From JACMJP01 sp046160675 (GTDB taxonomy: Bacteria > Bacteroidota > Bacteroidia > Chitinophagales > BACL12): a DNA stretch of 20,486 bases. Of the stretch, positions 1 to 8,751 are shown one piece after another (the stretch's first letter is position 1; each line of letters begins with the position of its first letter). Where the stretch lies: the NCBI GenBank assembly GCA_046160675.1, contig JBJXHH010000008.1:1-20486 (forward strand). The letters run 5' to 3'. The position numbers and the translations under genes were made by a program. The notes under the pieces were generated by a model, which ran no database searches, was not told the origin of the DNA, and saw nothing but the letters and a program-made list of their open reading frames with translations.

Positions 1-1
1 A

Positions 2-490
2 TTTTCCATCCATCATATTTATGACACCGAAAAATACCTTACAAATTCAGGAGCAGATGTAATACAGTTTTTGTTTTCTGCAAATAAAGGCTCAGCACCA
101 CAAGACATAAAAAAAGTTGCTTCAGGCGGTGAATTGTCAAGATTAATGCTTTGCCTCAAATCACTCCTTGCAAAATCCACCGCATTGCCCACATTGATTT
201 TTGACGAAATTGACTCTGGGGTGAGCGGAGAAACAGCACATAAAGTTGGCAATATTCTCCATCGTCTGGCAAACCAACACCAGGTGATCTCTATCACTCA
301 CTTGCCACAAATAGCAAGTAAAGGACAGCATCATTTATATGTTTATAAAGTTGCAGGAAAAGCCTCAACTCACACTCATATTAAATTATTAAGTCGGGAA
401 GAACGCCTTACAGAAATAGCTAAAATGCTGAGCGGCGATAAACCTACTGCTTCTGCACTGAGTAACGCCCGGGAACTGCTTGAGGTATAG
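2..490 (+). CDS. recN: DNA repair protein RecN, C-terminal part (5' truncated by window edge)
   Basis: This is the C-terminal ATPase half of RecN, an SMC-like protein that acts in recombinational repair of double-strand breaks. The reading frame is open from base 2 with no stop, so the gene starts outside the window; the TTG at 71 is internal, because the residues before it (ending GADVIQFLF) continue the RecN match. Visible motifs are FSANKG, the ABC signature SGGELSRLML, the Walker B stretch LIFDEID followed by SGVSGE, and the switch-region histidine in ITHLPQIA. The Walker A and coiled-coil parts lie upstream of the window. In many Bacteroidota recN follows the DUF4835 gene; here that gene lies about 12 kb away (12536-13432). 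The family call is secure. Confidence 0.95.
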   Translation, partial: FSIHHIYDTEKYLTNSGADVIQFLFSANKGSAPQDIKKVASGGELSRLMLCLKSLLAKSTALPTLIFDEIDSGVSGETAHKVGNILHRLANQHQVISITHLPQIASKGQHHLYVYKVAGKASTHTHIKLLSREERLTEIAKMLSGDKPTASALSNARELLEV

Positions 491-553
491 GGGATTTGAC
501 AAATTCGTGGTTAAGCAGAAATCAACTCTACATCAACTTAAGTGCGCTCTGCT

Positions 554-561
554 TATCTTTG
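554..561 (+). promoter_or_regulatory. Bacteroidota-type -7 element TATCTTTG
   Basis: TATCTTTG matches the TAnnTTTG consensus for the primary sigma factor of Bacteroidota. It ends 26 bases before the ATG at 588, giving an expected leader of about 20 nt. No clear TTTG-like -33 box is seen at the usual spacing. It supports the ATG at 588 as the start of the first secreted protein rather than any start further upstream. Confidence 0.55.
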
Positions 562-587
562 CAGCATCCTTCAAAACAAAAAAGATT

Positions 588-3143
588 ATGAAACAAATTA
601 GTACTCTGCTTTCTCTTCTCCTTGTTGCAGGTGTATTTACAACTTTTTCACAAACTTCCATCTTATGGGAAAAAAGCCTTGGTGGTTCTGATAATGATCT
701 CTGTTATGATGTTTTTCCAACTCCCGATGGTAACTATCTGGTATTGGGAACAACAGATTCTGATGATGGTTTGATCACTGATACGGAGGGGCAACAGGAT
801 GTTTGGGTGGTGAAGATTGATATAGATGGAAACGTACTGTGGGAACAGAGTTACGGCGGCTCTCTGAATGACTATGCAAAAGGAATGGTTTTTTCTCCTG
901 ATGGCGAAGGATATGTAATTGCAGGTTCAACATACTCAAATGATGGAGATGTTTCCGGTAATAATGGACAGCGGGATGCCTGGGTTTTTAAGATCAATAC
1001 TGACGGCGACTTGTTATGGCAAGAATGTTTTGGGGGAGATACGATAGAACTTTTAAACGGCATCATTGGTACTTCTGACGGCGGGTACTTATGTATTGGT
1101 AATGCGACATCCGATAATGAGGATTTAACTGATAATTACGGCTCTAATGATCTATGGGTAATAAAGATTCAAGACGATGGAGATCTTGACTGGCAAAAAA
1201 ACTATGGCGGCACAGCCGGCGACTTCGGGTTCCATGCAACTGAAGGATATGACGGATATGTAATAGCCGGATATTCTTATTCAAACGATGTTGATGTTTC
1301 AGGCCATCATGGTGATGTAACTACTGCTGATTACTGGGTGATAAAAACAGATTACAGTGGCAATATTGACTGGCAAAAATCCCTTGGCGGAGATCTTACT
1401 GAATATGCATCAAATGTTCTTTACACAACGGGTGGTAATTACTTGATTGCCGGAAACTCTTTTTCTGACAACGGCGATGTAGGCGGGCATTATTTTTCAA
1501 CAACCTATTCGGATATCTGGTTGGTGGAGTTGGATGAAGACGGAAACATAATAAACGAAAAAAACCTGGGGGGGTCTTATGATGACGAAGTGAACCGTAT
1601 CGTTTATGACCTTGACGGTGATTTTATAATCGCCGGTAATTCAGAATCGGGCGATGAAGATTTGAGCGGGCACTATGGTAGCTCAGATTCTCCGGACTTT
1701 ATACTCATGAAGGTAAACAGTTCTTATGACGTAGTTTGGGCAAATAATTTTGGGGGCATTAATGATGATATTGGCAGAAATGTTTATCCATACGGCTTCG
1801 GGTATTATATAGCAGTAGGCTATACAAAATCAATTAGCGGAGATGTTTCTTTTCATTATGGTTCAGGTCCAAACCATGATTATTGGGTGGTGAATTTCGC
1901 TCCCTGCGAACCCGAGATTTTTTCTGAACCAATTGATATTTCCAGTTGTATTGGCTCAAGCATAACGCTCACAGCAAGTTCAAGCACAGGAGCATTTCTT
2001 TATACATGGGTCTTTAGCGGTATAGAGGTTTCTTCAACAGAACCTACTATCACCATCTCCCCACTTACTGCTGAATACAATGGCGATTATTACTTTATTG
2101 TTGAAGGAGATTGTGGGAGTGATACTTCAGCTACAGCTACGTTAACACTCTCTTCACTTATTACACCCAGCATCTCCCCAACTACACCAAGTGATTATTG
2201 TGAAACCGGCCCGATACTTATAACCTGCCTAACAACTGACCCCGATTATTCTTACCAATGGCTGAATGACGGAGTAGAAATCAGTGGTGCAACAAGCACA
2301 ACATATCTTGCAGAAGGAGAAGGTAGCTTCTCTGTAGAAATATCAAACAGTGATGGTTGCACAGCTGTGTCAGATGAAGTGGATATAAGTGAAAGTTTTA
2401 CAACTGCTACTGTAACAATTTCAGGTTCAACCAACTTATGCGGTGGAGGAACAGTAGGATTTTCAACTGTTACTGGTTCATTATACACTTATCAATGGTT
2501 TAAAGACGACTCTAGCATAAGCGGTGCCACCTCTTCCTCTTACACAGCTTCTACAGTTGGTGTGTATCATGTAGTGGTAGCTTACGGTTTCTGTATTGTT
2601 CAGTCATCAGATATTACAGTTACAAACAGCAGCCCAGAATCCCTGATAACAGCGGCTGGTGATCTTGATATATGCGAGACAGGCAGTGTAACACTCAACA
2701 ATGCATCCTCAGGCGCAGGATATGCTTTTCAATGGTTGTTAAATGATGTTGTTATTAGCGGTGCAGTGGGGGCTTCTTTTGTAGCTTCTGACACTGGTTT
2801 TTATTCCCTTGTAATAACCACAACTGCGGGATGTTCAGATACTTCATCATCATTACATGTTATTAATTCATGCAATACACTTACAGATAAAGACTTTTCA
2901 TCTGAAGTAAATATTTATCCAAACCCGAGCAACGGCTTGTTTTCAGTATCTATCAATTATAATACGGGTGAAATTTTGTTTATAGCCGTAGTGAACACCG
3001 GGGGAGAAACAGTTTATGAAACAGAAATACCTTCTACCGGCAACAGGATCCTGAACCTCAGCTTATTACCTGCCGGGGCATACACTATCCGCATTACAGG
3101 CAAACAATTCACAACTCATAAAAATATTATCAAAACCCATTAA
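588..3143 (+). CDS. Secreted seven-repeat (propeller) / Ig-like protein with T9SS sorting domain, copy 1
   Basis: This predicts an 851-aa exported protein of unknown function. The ATG at 588 was chosen because it opens directly onto a signal peptide (residues 1-22, ending TTFSQ) and follows a TATCTTTG promoter box; the frame is open upstream to 480, but those residues look like leader sequence. Residues 23-440 hold seven repeats of 58-61 aa with the pattern W..sfGG..nD...., then DG.Y...G.s.S..gDvsG..G, then DyWvvK.d.dG; seven such units suggest a seven-bladed beta-propeller. Residues 441-765 hold about four Ig-like modules with YQW-type cores and paired cysteines. Residues 766-851 (YPNPSNG through LPAGAYTIRI) resemble the type A T9SS C-terminal domain, so surface attachment or secretion is expected. 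A close paralogue follows 33 bases downstream, probably in the same transcript. Adhesion or polysaccharide binding is possible, but nothing proves it. Confidence 0.85.
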   Translation: MKQISTLLSLLLVAGVFTTFSQTSILWEKSLGGSDNDLCYDVFPTPDGNYLVLGTTDSDDGLITDTEGQQDVWVVKIDIDGNVLWEQSYGGSLNDYAKGMVFSPDGEGYVIAGSTYSNDGDVSGNNGQRDAWVFKINTDGDLLWQECFGGDTIELLNGIIGTSDGGYLCIGNATSDNEDLTDNYGSNDLWVIKIQDDGDLDWQKNYGGTAGDFGFHATEGYDGYVIAGYSYSNDVDVSGHHGDVTTADYWVIKTDYSGNIDWQKSLGGDLTEYASNVLYTTGGNYLIAGNSFSDNGDVGGHYFSTTYSDIWLVELDEDGNIINEKNLGGSYDDEVNRIVYDLDGDFIIAGNSESGDEDLSGHYGSSDSPDFILMKVNSSYDVVWANNFGGINDDIGRNVYPYGFGYYIAVGYTKSISGDVSFHYGSGPNHDYWVVNFAPCEPEIFSEPIDISSCIGSSITLTASSSTGAFLYTWVFSGIEVSSTEPTITISPLTAEYNGDYYFIVEGDCGSDTSATATLTLSSLITPSISPTTPSDYCETGPILITCLTTDPDYSYQWLNDGVEISGATSTTYLAEGEGSFSVEISNSDGCTAVSDEVDISESFTTATVTISGSTNLCGGGTVGFSTVTGSLYTYQWFKDDSSISGATSSSYTASTVGVYHVVVAYGFCIVQSSDITVTNSSPESLITAAGDLDICETGSVTLNNASSGAGYAFQWLLNDVVISGAVGASFVASDTGFYSLVITTTAGCSDTSSSLHVINSCNTLTDKDFSSEVNIYPNPSNGLFSVSINYNTGEILFIAVVNTGGETVYETEIPSTGNRILNLSLLPAGAYTIRITGKQFTTHKNIIKTH

Positions 3144-3176
3144 AAAACATTCTAAAAAAAAGTAACAATTATAATT

Positions 3177-5735
3177 ATGAAAAAACAAATTTGTATTACG
3201 GCAATGCTTGCTGTTGTCGGGCTGCCCCTATTCGCCCAATTGGGGGTTGATTTTGAAAAAACCTTTGGGGGAACTGAAAATGATTTCGGGTTCGATATGA
3301 AAGCTTCCGGTACTGGTGGATATATTCTTGCGGGATATACGGATAGCGGGGATGATGATGTTACGGATACCATCGGTAAATTGGATTTTTGGATACTTGA
3401 AATTGATGCTGATGGAAACATTCTCTGGGACGAAACCTACGGAGGAACTGAAAACGATTTCTGTAGGGCGGTAGTACCTGCTGGAGATGGAGGCTGGGTA
3501 GTAACCGGTTCTACTTTTTCGTCTGATGGCGACATTACTGATAATGCCGGCAACAAAGACGGTTGGGTATTTAAAATAGATGCTGATGGTGACCTTGAAT
3601 GGCAATTCACATACGGCGGACCGGACGAAGATCAATTCAATAATATAACTGCAACTTCTGATGGTGGTTTTCTTTGTGTGGGAGCCTCAAAATCAACAAC
3701 AGGGGATGTTTCCGGAAACCAGGGATTAGATGATTACTGGATACTGAAAATAGACTCAGACGGGGTGTTTGAATGGGTGCAGAGTTACGGCGGAACCCGC
3801 AACGATATTGCTTATGCTGCTCTGGAAATTTCTGACGGATACATGGTAGTGGGGAGTGCAGATTCCAATGATGGTGATGTAACGGGTAATCATTCCCCAA
3901 CAGGAATGTTCTTTGACGATTATTGGGTGTTACGCCTCGATACTGAAGGTTCTTTAGTTTGGGCTGTATGCTACGGTGGGGAAGTAGATGATGAGGCAAG
4001 AAGCATCATTGAGAACGGTGCAGGAAACTATGTTGTAGGCGGTTCAGCAAAATCCAATAACGGCGATGTTTCAGGACACTACGGTGAAACCAACAGGTAT
4101 GATTATTGGCTGATTGAAATAGATCCGGATGGCGTATTACTGAACAACAAAAACTATGGCGGTTCAGTTGATGACAAGGCATACGTAATCGTAAATGACC
4201 TTGACGGAGGATATGTTCTCACAGGAGAATCAGCCTCCAGTGATAATGATGTAACAGGTCATCATGGAGGAAGCAACAGTGATTTCTGGGTAGTAAAAAC
4301 AGATGAAGATTTTAATATTGTTTCTACAGCATCACTCGGCGGCAGCCAGGATGATGTGGGCCAAGGTATCATCCCGCTCGGAACAGAAGATTATATAGCT
4401 TTCGGTTTCACAAAATCTGAGGGAGATGATGTTTCATTCCATCATGGTGGTGCCGGAAACCAGGATTACTGGTTTGTGAATCTCGGACCCTGCAGTTTGA
4501 ATATCACTGAGGATCCGGAAGATATAAGCACTTGCGAAGGATCTGATGTTACAATAACTGTAGGTGTTTCAGGAAGCGCCACAACATTTACCTGGGAATT
4601 TCTGGGCGGTCCTACCATCACAACAAGCACAAGTACTTTATTTATAAGCGACGTAACTACAGCTTATTCACATGAGTTTTATGTGATAGTGAGCGGCTCC
4701 TGCGGAATAGATACTTCTGCAACTGCAACCCTTTTTGTTGAGGCATTTACAACACCTGATATTAGTCCGATAGGCCCGGTAAGTATTTGTGGAACAGGTT
4801 CAGTTACCCTGAGTACTACTGCAACAGGCACAGGTTACACATATCAGTGGCAATTAGATGGTTCAGATATAGCAGGCGCAACAGCTATGAGTTATACTGC
4901 TACTACCGCAGGATTTTATACAGTTACTGTTTCAAATGGAACAAGTTGCAGCGCTACTTCCACCTTTGTGGAAGTTACTAACGAAGGTGCTGCGGCTACC
5001 GTAACTACAGATGGTTCAACAAATATTTGTGCAACAGGAGCAGTTACCCTCACAACTATCTCAGGTACAGGATACACTTACCAGTGGTATAAAGATGCGG
5101 TAGCTATTGCAGGAGCCACAGCCATTTCTTACACTGCAACAGAAGTAGGTAACTACTATGTTATAGTGTCAGCATCAGGATGTGAATCAACTTCCACTAC
5201 AGTGGCTGTAACAAATGTAGGCCCGATAGCAACAATTGCTGCTACGGGAAGTTTAGACCTGGCTGTTTCAGGCAGCGTTACTATCAACTCTACTACTACA
5301 GGTTCGGGTTTGGCTTATCAGTGGCTAAAAGACGGCGCTGAAATAGCCGGCGCAGTAGGTACTAGCCTCATCGTAATAGAAATAGGAAGTTATGCACTGG
5401 AGGTAACCAACCTTACTAGCTGTATTGATACTTCAGATGCTCTGCAGGTTATTAATTCAGTAGGGGTGGAAGATGTGCAGGAGTTTGCAAACTTCAGTGT
5501 TTCCCCCAACCCGAGCAATGGTGATTTTACTATTCATCTATCAGATATAACAGCATCCGGAAACATCAATATCCAGATACTCAATATGCAGGGAGATGTA
5601 GTTTTTGAAAATAAAGAGCAGATATCTCAAAACATCATACTGCAGGTTACATCAATGCTTTCATCCGGCAATTACCTTGTGAGGGCAATAAGCGAAGAAG
5701 GAGTGATGGTAAGAAAACTGATAATAAATAAGTAA
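3177..5735 (+). CDS. Secreted seven-repeat (propeller) / Ig-like protein with T9SS sorting domain, copy 2
   Basis: This 852-aa protein is a paralogue of the one just upstream, with the same architecture in the same order. A signal peptide (residues 1-21, ending PLFAQ) leads into seven repeats of 57-62 aa (about 24-439), four Ig-like modules (about 440-770) and a C-terminal T9SS-type domain (SPNPSNGDF ... SGNYLVRA). Several repeats carry KIDxDG, which could bind calcium, though this is inferred. Blade peculiarities are shared with copy 1: blade 6 lacks the opening tryptophan, and blade 7 has SFHHG in place of SGHxG. The pair therefore arose by duplication of a whole gene. The fourth Ig module has lost its first cysteine (LDLAVSG against LDICETG in copy 1) but keeps the second. 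A strong terminator lies 22 bases after the stop. Function is unknown. Confidence 0.85.
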   Translation: MKKQICITAMLAVVGLPLFAQLGVDFEKTFGGTENDFGFDMKASGTGGYILAGYTDSGDDDVTDTIGKLDFWILEIDADGNILWDETYGGTENDFCRAVVPAGDGGWVVTGSTFSSDGDITDNAGNKDGWVFKIDADGDLEWQFTYGGPDEDQFNNITATSDGGFLCVGASKSTTGDVSGNQGLDDYWILKIDSDGVFEWVQSYGGTRNDIAYAALEISDGYMVVGSADSNDGDVTGNHSPTGMFFDDYWVLRLDTEGSLVWAVCYGGEVDDEARSIIENGAGNYVVGGSAKSNNGDVSGHYGETNRYDYWLIEIDPDGVLLNNKNYGGSVDDKAYVIVNDLDGGYVLTGESASSDNDVTGHHGGSNSDFWVVKTDEDFNIVSTASLGGSQDDVGQGIIPLGTEDYIAFGFTKSEGDDVSFHHGGAGNQDYWFVNLGPCSLNITEDPEDISTCEGSDVTITVGVSGSATTFTWEFLGGPTITTSTSTLFISDVTTAYSHEFYVIVSGSCGIDTSATATLFVEAFTTPDISPIGPVSICGTGSVTLSTTATGTGYTYQWQLDGSDIAGATAMSYTATTAGFYTVTVSNGTSCSATSTFVEVTNEGAAATVTTDGSTNICATGAVTLTTISGTGYTYQWYKDAVAIAGATAISYTATEVGNYYVIVSASGCESTSTTVAVTNVGPIATIAATGSLDLAVSGSVTINSTTTGSGLAYQWLKDGAEIAGAVGTSLIVIEIGSYALEVTNLTSCIDTSDALQVINSVGVEDVQEFANFSVSPNPSNGDFTIHLSDITASGNINIQILNMQGDVVFENKEQISQNIILQVTSMLSSGNYLVRAISEEGVMVRKLIINK

Positions 5736-5756
5736 ACTTTTTTTGGTATTCATTTG

Positions 5757-5785
5757 AAAAACCGGCATCACTGTCGGTTTTTTTT
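5757..5785 (+). terminator. Intrinsic terminator after the tandem secreted-protein genes
   Basis: The stem ACCGGCA / TGTCGGT (5761-5767 with 5772-5778, one G-U pair) encloses the loop TCAC. It is extended by four A's pairing with T's and is followed by an unbroken T-run to 5785. It sits 22 bases after the stop of copy 2 and separates that transcript from accA. Confidence 0.8.
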
Positions 5786-5919
5786 ATGCTCTTACTTATC
5801 AACCACACCTCAAAAATCACCTTAAATGCTACCAACCTATCGGTTTTTGTAAATATTTTCGTGCTTTCCAATACTTTTTATAGCGGTGCTGAAGTTAGTA
5901 TAATTGAAAAACTGAACCT

Positions 5920-6888
5920 ATGGTATTCCTTGACTTTGAACAACCTATCGCTGAACTCTACGAGGAAATGGAGAAACTGAGAAAGATGGGGGATAAACAA
6001 AAAATTGATATCTCAAAGCCACTCAGTGAGCTGGAGGAGAAAATAAAAACTAAAAAGCATGAGATCTACAGCAACCTTTCAGGTTGGCAGAAAGTGCAGC
6101 TAAGTCGACACCCGGACAGGCCATACTCGCTGTTTTATATAGAAAACATGTGCAGCAATTTTGTTGAATTTCATGGCGACAGGCATGTGAAAGATGACAA
6201 GGCGATAGTGGGCGGCTTTGCATCGCTTGACGGGCAGACAATCATGTTTATAGGGCATCAAAAAGGCATTAATACCAAAATGCGGCAGTACAGGAACTTC
6301 GGCATGGCAAACCCCGAAGGTTATAGAAAAGCCATGCGACTGATGAAACTTGCTGAGAAATTTGATAAACCTATCGTTACCCTCATTGACACCCCGGGGG
6401 CGTTTCCGGGACTCGAAGCAGAGGAACGGGGGCAGGCAGAGGCTATAGCTAGAAACCTTTTTGAAATGACTACCCTGCGGGTTCCTGTCATTTGTATAAT
6501 TATTGGCGAGGGAGCTTCAGGTGGGGCATTAGGCATTGGTATAGGTGATAAGGTTTTTATGCTTGAAAACACCTGGTACTCAGTTATTTCGCCCGAAAGT
6601 TGTTCGTCCATCCTCTGGCGTAGCTGGGATTTCAAAGAAAAAGCTGCCGAGGCGCTAAAACTTACCGCTGAAGATAATTATAGGAACCACATTATTGATG
6701 GCATTATAAAGGAACCCAGCGGTGGTGCTCATTCTGAACCTGAAGAAATGGCAAAACTTATGAAAAAACACATCAAAAAAACGCTCCGGGAACTGCAGGA
6801 AATGGAACCCGAAGAACGCATCCAGCACCGCATAGACAAATTTGCAAACATGGGAGTTTACGACATAGTGGAACAACCGGTAATTTAA
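5920..6888 (+). CDS. accA: Acetyl-CoA carboxylase carboxyltransferase, alpha subunit
   Basis: AccA pairs with AccD to move the carboxyl group from biotin-BCCP to acetyl-CoA, making malonyl-CoA for fatty-acid synthesis in the cytoplasm. The protein is 322 aa, normal for the family. Residues 1-60 form the helical N-terminal segment (ISKPLSELEEKI), and the crotonase-like carboxyltransferase core follows. Visible motifs are EFHGDR (84-89), HQKG (113-116), NFGMANPEGYRKA (127-139), DTPGAFPG (157-164) and the oxyanion-hole stretch GEGASGGA (196-203). No accD or biotin carboxylase gene is in the window, so the complex is encoded at several loci. A weak TATAATTG (5899-5906) could be its -7 element. 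The next gene starts 24 bases after the stop and may be co-transcribed. Confidence 0.96.
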   Translation: MVFLDFEQPIAELYEEMEKLRKMGDKQKIDISKPLSELEEKIKTKKHEIYSNLSGWQKVQLSRHPDRPYSLFYIENMCSNFVEFHGDRHVKDDKAIVGGFASLDGQTIMFIGHQKGINTKMRQYRNFGMANPEGYRKAMRLMKLAEKFDKPIVTLIDTPGAFPGLEAEERGQAEAIARNLFEMTTLRVPVICIIIGEGASGGALGIGIGDKVFMLENTWYSVISPESCSSILWRSWDFKEKAAEALKLTAEDNYRNHIIDGIIKEPSGGAHSEPEEMAKLMKKHIKKTLRELQEMEPEERIQHRIDKFANMGVYDIVEQPVI

Positions 6889-6912
6889 AAAAAGAATAAA
6901 GCATTACAGCCA

Positions 6913-7440
6913 TTGCTGAAAAGAATTAAAAATAGCTTGTTCGGGAGGTTTGTAAGATCTAAACCTTACACGGATACACATAAACGCAGAGCTGTAAACT
7001 GGAATAACATGAAAACCATTGCTTTCCTGCTCGATGGGTCTGATCCAATTGCTTTACGACACTTACTTAACAGGTTGAATAAATATGAGGGACAAGGAAA
7101 GAAAATTACATTTATTGGTTATGTAAAAAAACTTCCTCCTTTCCAGGATGAACAAATAAAATGGATAACGCAAAAAGACCTGAACTGGATAGGTATCCCT
7201 AAAATGCACAACATTAAATTTTTTATTGAAAGAGATTTTGACATCCTTGTGAATACTTCCCTGAAAAGTATTCGCCCACTTGAATTTGTTTCTACTTATT
7301 CAAAAGCACATTTGCGCATAGGCTTATTTGAAGATAACAAAACCTATTGTTATGATTTCATGCTTCGGCTCCTTCCCGGTGAAACAGTAGATGACTACCT
7401 TGACCAGGTGGAACATTACCTGAAAATGCTCAAGAACTGA
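6913..7440 (+). CDS. DUF6913-like conserved protein
   Basis: This is a 175-aa, probably cytoplasmic protein of unknown function that resembles the Bacteroidota family DUF6913 (recognised by eye, not searched). It has no signal peptide or membrane segment. The basic N-terminus (LKRIKNSLFGRF, then HKRRAV) leads into an alpha/beta-looking core (MKTIAFLLDGSD, ITFIGYVKKLP, FDILVNTS, LRIGLFED). The only in-frame start that keeps the basic N-terminus is a TTG at 6913, just after accA; the first ATG is at 7009 and would give a 143-aa protein lacking this segment. Placement between accA and dapA suggests a housekeeping role, but no reaction can be assigned. Coding status is secure; the exact start is not. 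Confidence 0.75.
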   Translation: MLKRIKNSLFGRFVRSKPYTDTHKRRAVNWNNMKTIAFLLDGSDPIALRHLLNRLNKYEGQGKKITFIGYVKKLPPFQDEQIKWITQKDLNWIGIPKMHNIKFFIERDFDILVNTSLKSIRPLEFVSTYSKAHLRIGLFEDNKTYCYDFMLRLLPGETVDDYLDQVEHYLKMLKN

Positions 7441-7490
7441 TTTTTTTCGAAACATCAAAACAAGAGCTGCAACTCCAAAATTTTTTTCCT

Positions 7491-7498
7491 CAACTTTG
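7491..7498 (+). promoter_or_regulatory. Candidate -7 element CAACTTTG before dapA
   Basis: CAACTTTG differs from TAnnTTTG at one position and ends 20 bases before the dapA ATG. A T-rich stretch precedes it. It suggests that dapA has its own promoter and a leader of about 14 nt. Confidence 0.4.
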
Positions 7499-7518
7499 CA
7501 TTTCTAAAAGACCAATAC

Positions 7519-8427
7519 ATGCATTCTTACTCACAAGATATTTTACAAAAATTTAAAGGCACAGGCGTAGCACTTATAACTCCTTTCAAAATGGATGATA
7601 CGATTGATTTTGACGGGTTGAAAAAATTAATAGATCATGTTATAAATGGAGGAGTTGAATACGTTGTGACTATGGGCACAACAGGTGAAAGTGTAACGTT
7701 GAGTGAGAAAGAAAGATTTTCAATAATTGATTTTACTGTTACAACAACTGAAAAAAGGGTGCCCGTTGTTGCAGGCTTTGGGGGAAACAACACCAGAGAA
7801 ATCATCAGCAGTATAAAAAGATATTCTTTCTCTGGCATAGGCGGCATCCTCATCAATTCACCTTACTATAATAAGCCCAGCCAGGAGGGGATATACCAGC
7901 ATTACATGGCTATTGATGAAGTTTCTCCTTTACCCATTATTATTTATAATGTACCGGGAAGAACCAGCAGTAACATAGAAGCGGAAACAACTGTGCGACT
8001 TGCAAAAGATGCGAGGAATATAGTGGGTATAAAAGAAGCAAGTGGAAATTTTATGCAGTGTATGAAAATCATCAGGGATGTTGATAAAAATTTTTTAGTT
8101 ATAAGCGGAGATGATCCTATTACGCTTCCTTTTATCGCTACAGGGATGTCCGGTGTTATTTCAGTTGTTGCAAACGCTTTCCCGAAACAATTTTCTGACA
8201 TGGTGAGATTATGTATGCAGGAAAATTTTGCTGCTGCAAAAAAGTTGCATCTTGCTCTTCTTGACTTCACCGAGCTCATTTTTAAAGAAGGCAGCCCGGC
8301 AGGCGTAAAATGTGCCATGAAATATCTCGGTATCTGCGGAGATAAAGTAAGATTACCGCTTTGGAAAGTGAGTGAAGCACTTGAAAAGAAAATTCAAATG
8401 AGTTGTGATGCGCTAAGTAGTAAATAA
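7519..8427 (+). CDS. dapA: 4-hydroxy-tetrahydrodipicolinate synthase
   Basis: DapA condenses pyruvate with aspartate-4-semialdehyde, the first committed step towards diaminopimelate and lysine. The protein is 302 aa, usual for the family, and forms one TIM barrel. Active-site residues are all present: GTTGES (53-58) with the Thr-Thr pair, the tyrosine of SPYYNKP (Tyr117), Tyr143 and Arg148 in IIYNVPGR, and the Schiff-base lysine Lys172 in VGIKEASG. These mark it as DapA rather than N-acetylneuraminate lyase. It lies downstream of the DUF6913-like gene, with its own promoter-like box, and is convergent with the small Hc1-like gene 15 bases away. Confidence 0.95.
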   Translation: MHSYSQDILQKFKGTGVALITPFKMDDTIDFDGLKKLIDHVINGGVEYVVTMGTTGESVTLSEKERFSIIDFTVTTTEKRVPVVAGFGGNNTREIISSIKRYSFSGIGGILINSPYYNKPSQEGIYQHYMAIDEVSPLPIIIYNVPGRTSSNIEAETTVRLAKDARNIVGIKEASGNFMQCMKIIRDVDKNFLVISGDDPITLPFIATGMSGVISVVANAFPKQFSDMVRLCMQENFAAAKKLHLALLDFTELIFKEGSPAGVKCAMKYLGICGDKVRLPLWKVSEALEKKIQMSCDALSSK

Positions 8428-8442
8428 ATTTCCAGAGAGAAA

Positions 8443-8631
8443 TTACACCTTCTCCCGCTTCATCTCCAGTACTTCTTTTCTTATCTCTGCAGTAATATCT
8501 TTCACTTCTTTTAGGTTTCTCCGCAAACGAATGCCTGCGCTTTTATTTCCCCGCTTATAGAATTTAACCATGTCTTCTTCAGCAAGATGGATGATGGCTT
8601 TAAGTTGTTCGAATTTTTCTACCATAGACAT
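8443..8631 (-). CDS. Histone H1-like Hc1 family mini-protein
   Basis: This 62-aa basic, wholly helical-looking protein resembles the short Hc1/histone H1-like proteins of Bacteroidota, which are thought to bind DNA. The family signature is visible in the middle: FYKRGNKSAGIRLRRNL, comparable to the GNKAAGTRxRKA core of the family. It has no cysteine and no signal peptide. The ATG at 8631 is followed by a second ATG at 8625, and either could be the start. A near-consensus TAACTTAG (8639-8646, minus) with a TTG at -33 distance lies just upstream, so it probably has its own promoter. DNA binding is family knowledge, not shown here. Confidence 0.75.
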   Translation of the reverse strand: MSMVEKFEQLKAIIHLAEEDMVKFYKRGNKSAGIRLRRNLKEVKDITAEIRKEVLEMKREKV

Positions 8632-8638
8632 GAGCCGA

Positions 8639-8646
8639 CTAAGTTA
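8639..8646 (-). promoter_or_regulatory. Candidate -7 element TAACTTAG for the Hc1-like gene
   Basis: Read on the minus strand, TAACTTAG differs from TAnnTTTG at one base, and a TTG (8668-8670) lies 21 bases further upstream. It ends 7 bases before the ATG at 8631, which implies an almost leaderless mRNA. Confidence 0.35.
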
Positions 8647-8751
8647 AAAACTAATTTATTAAATACTCAAGAAGATTGAAAAATATTTTTATTCTAAATC
8701 AATAAAGTAAGACTTTTATGATTTTGTACTTCAAAACTTATAAGCAGGCAA

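Noticed and set aside
480..587. Longer start for the first secreted protein, adding 36 residues
   Set aside because: It would overlap recN, lie upstream of the TATCTTTG promoter box, and place extra residues before a complete signal peptide.
654..1907. Regular ~180-bp periodicity considered as a DNA repeat or CRISPR-like array
   Set aside because: The periodicity comes from protein repeats; the DNA copies are diverged and continuously coding.
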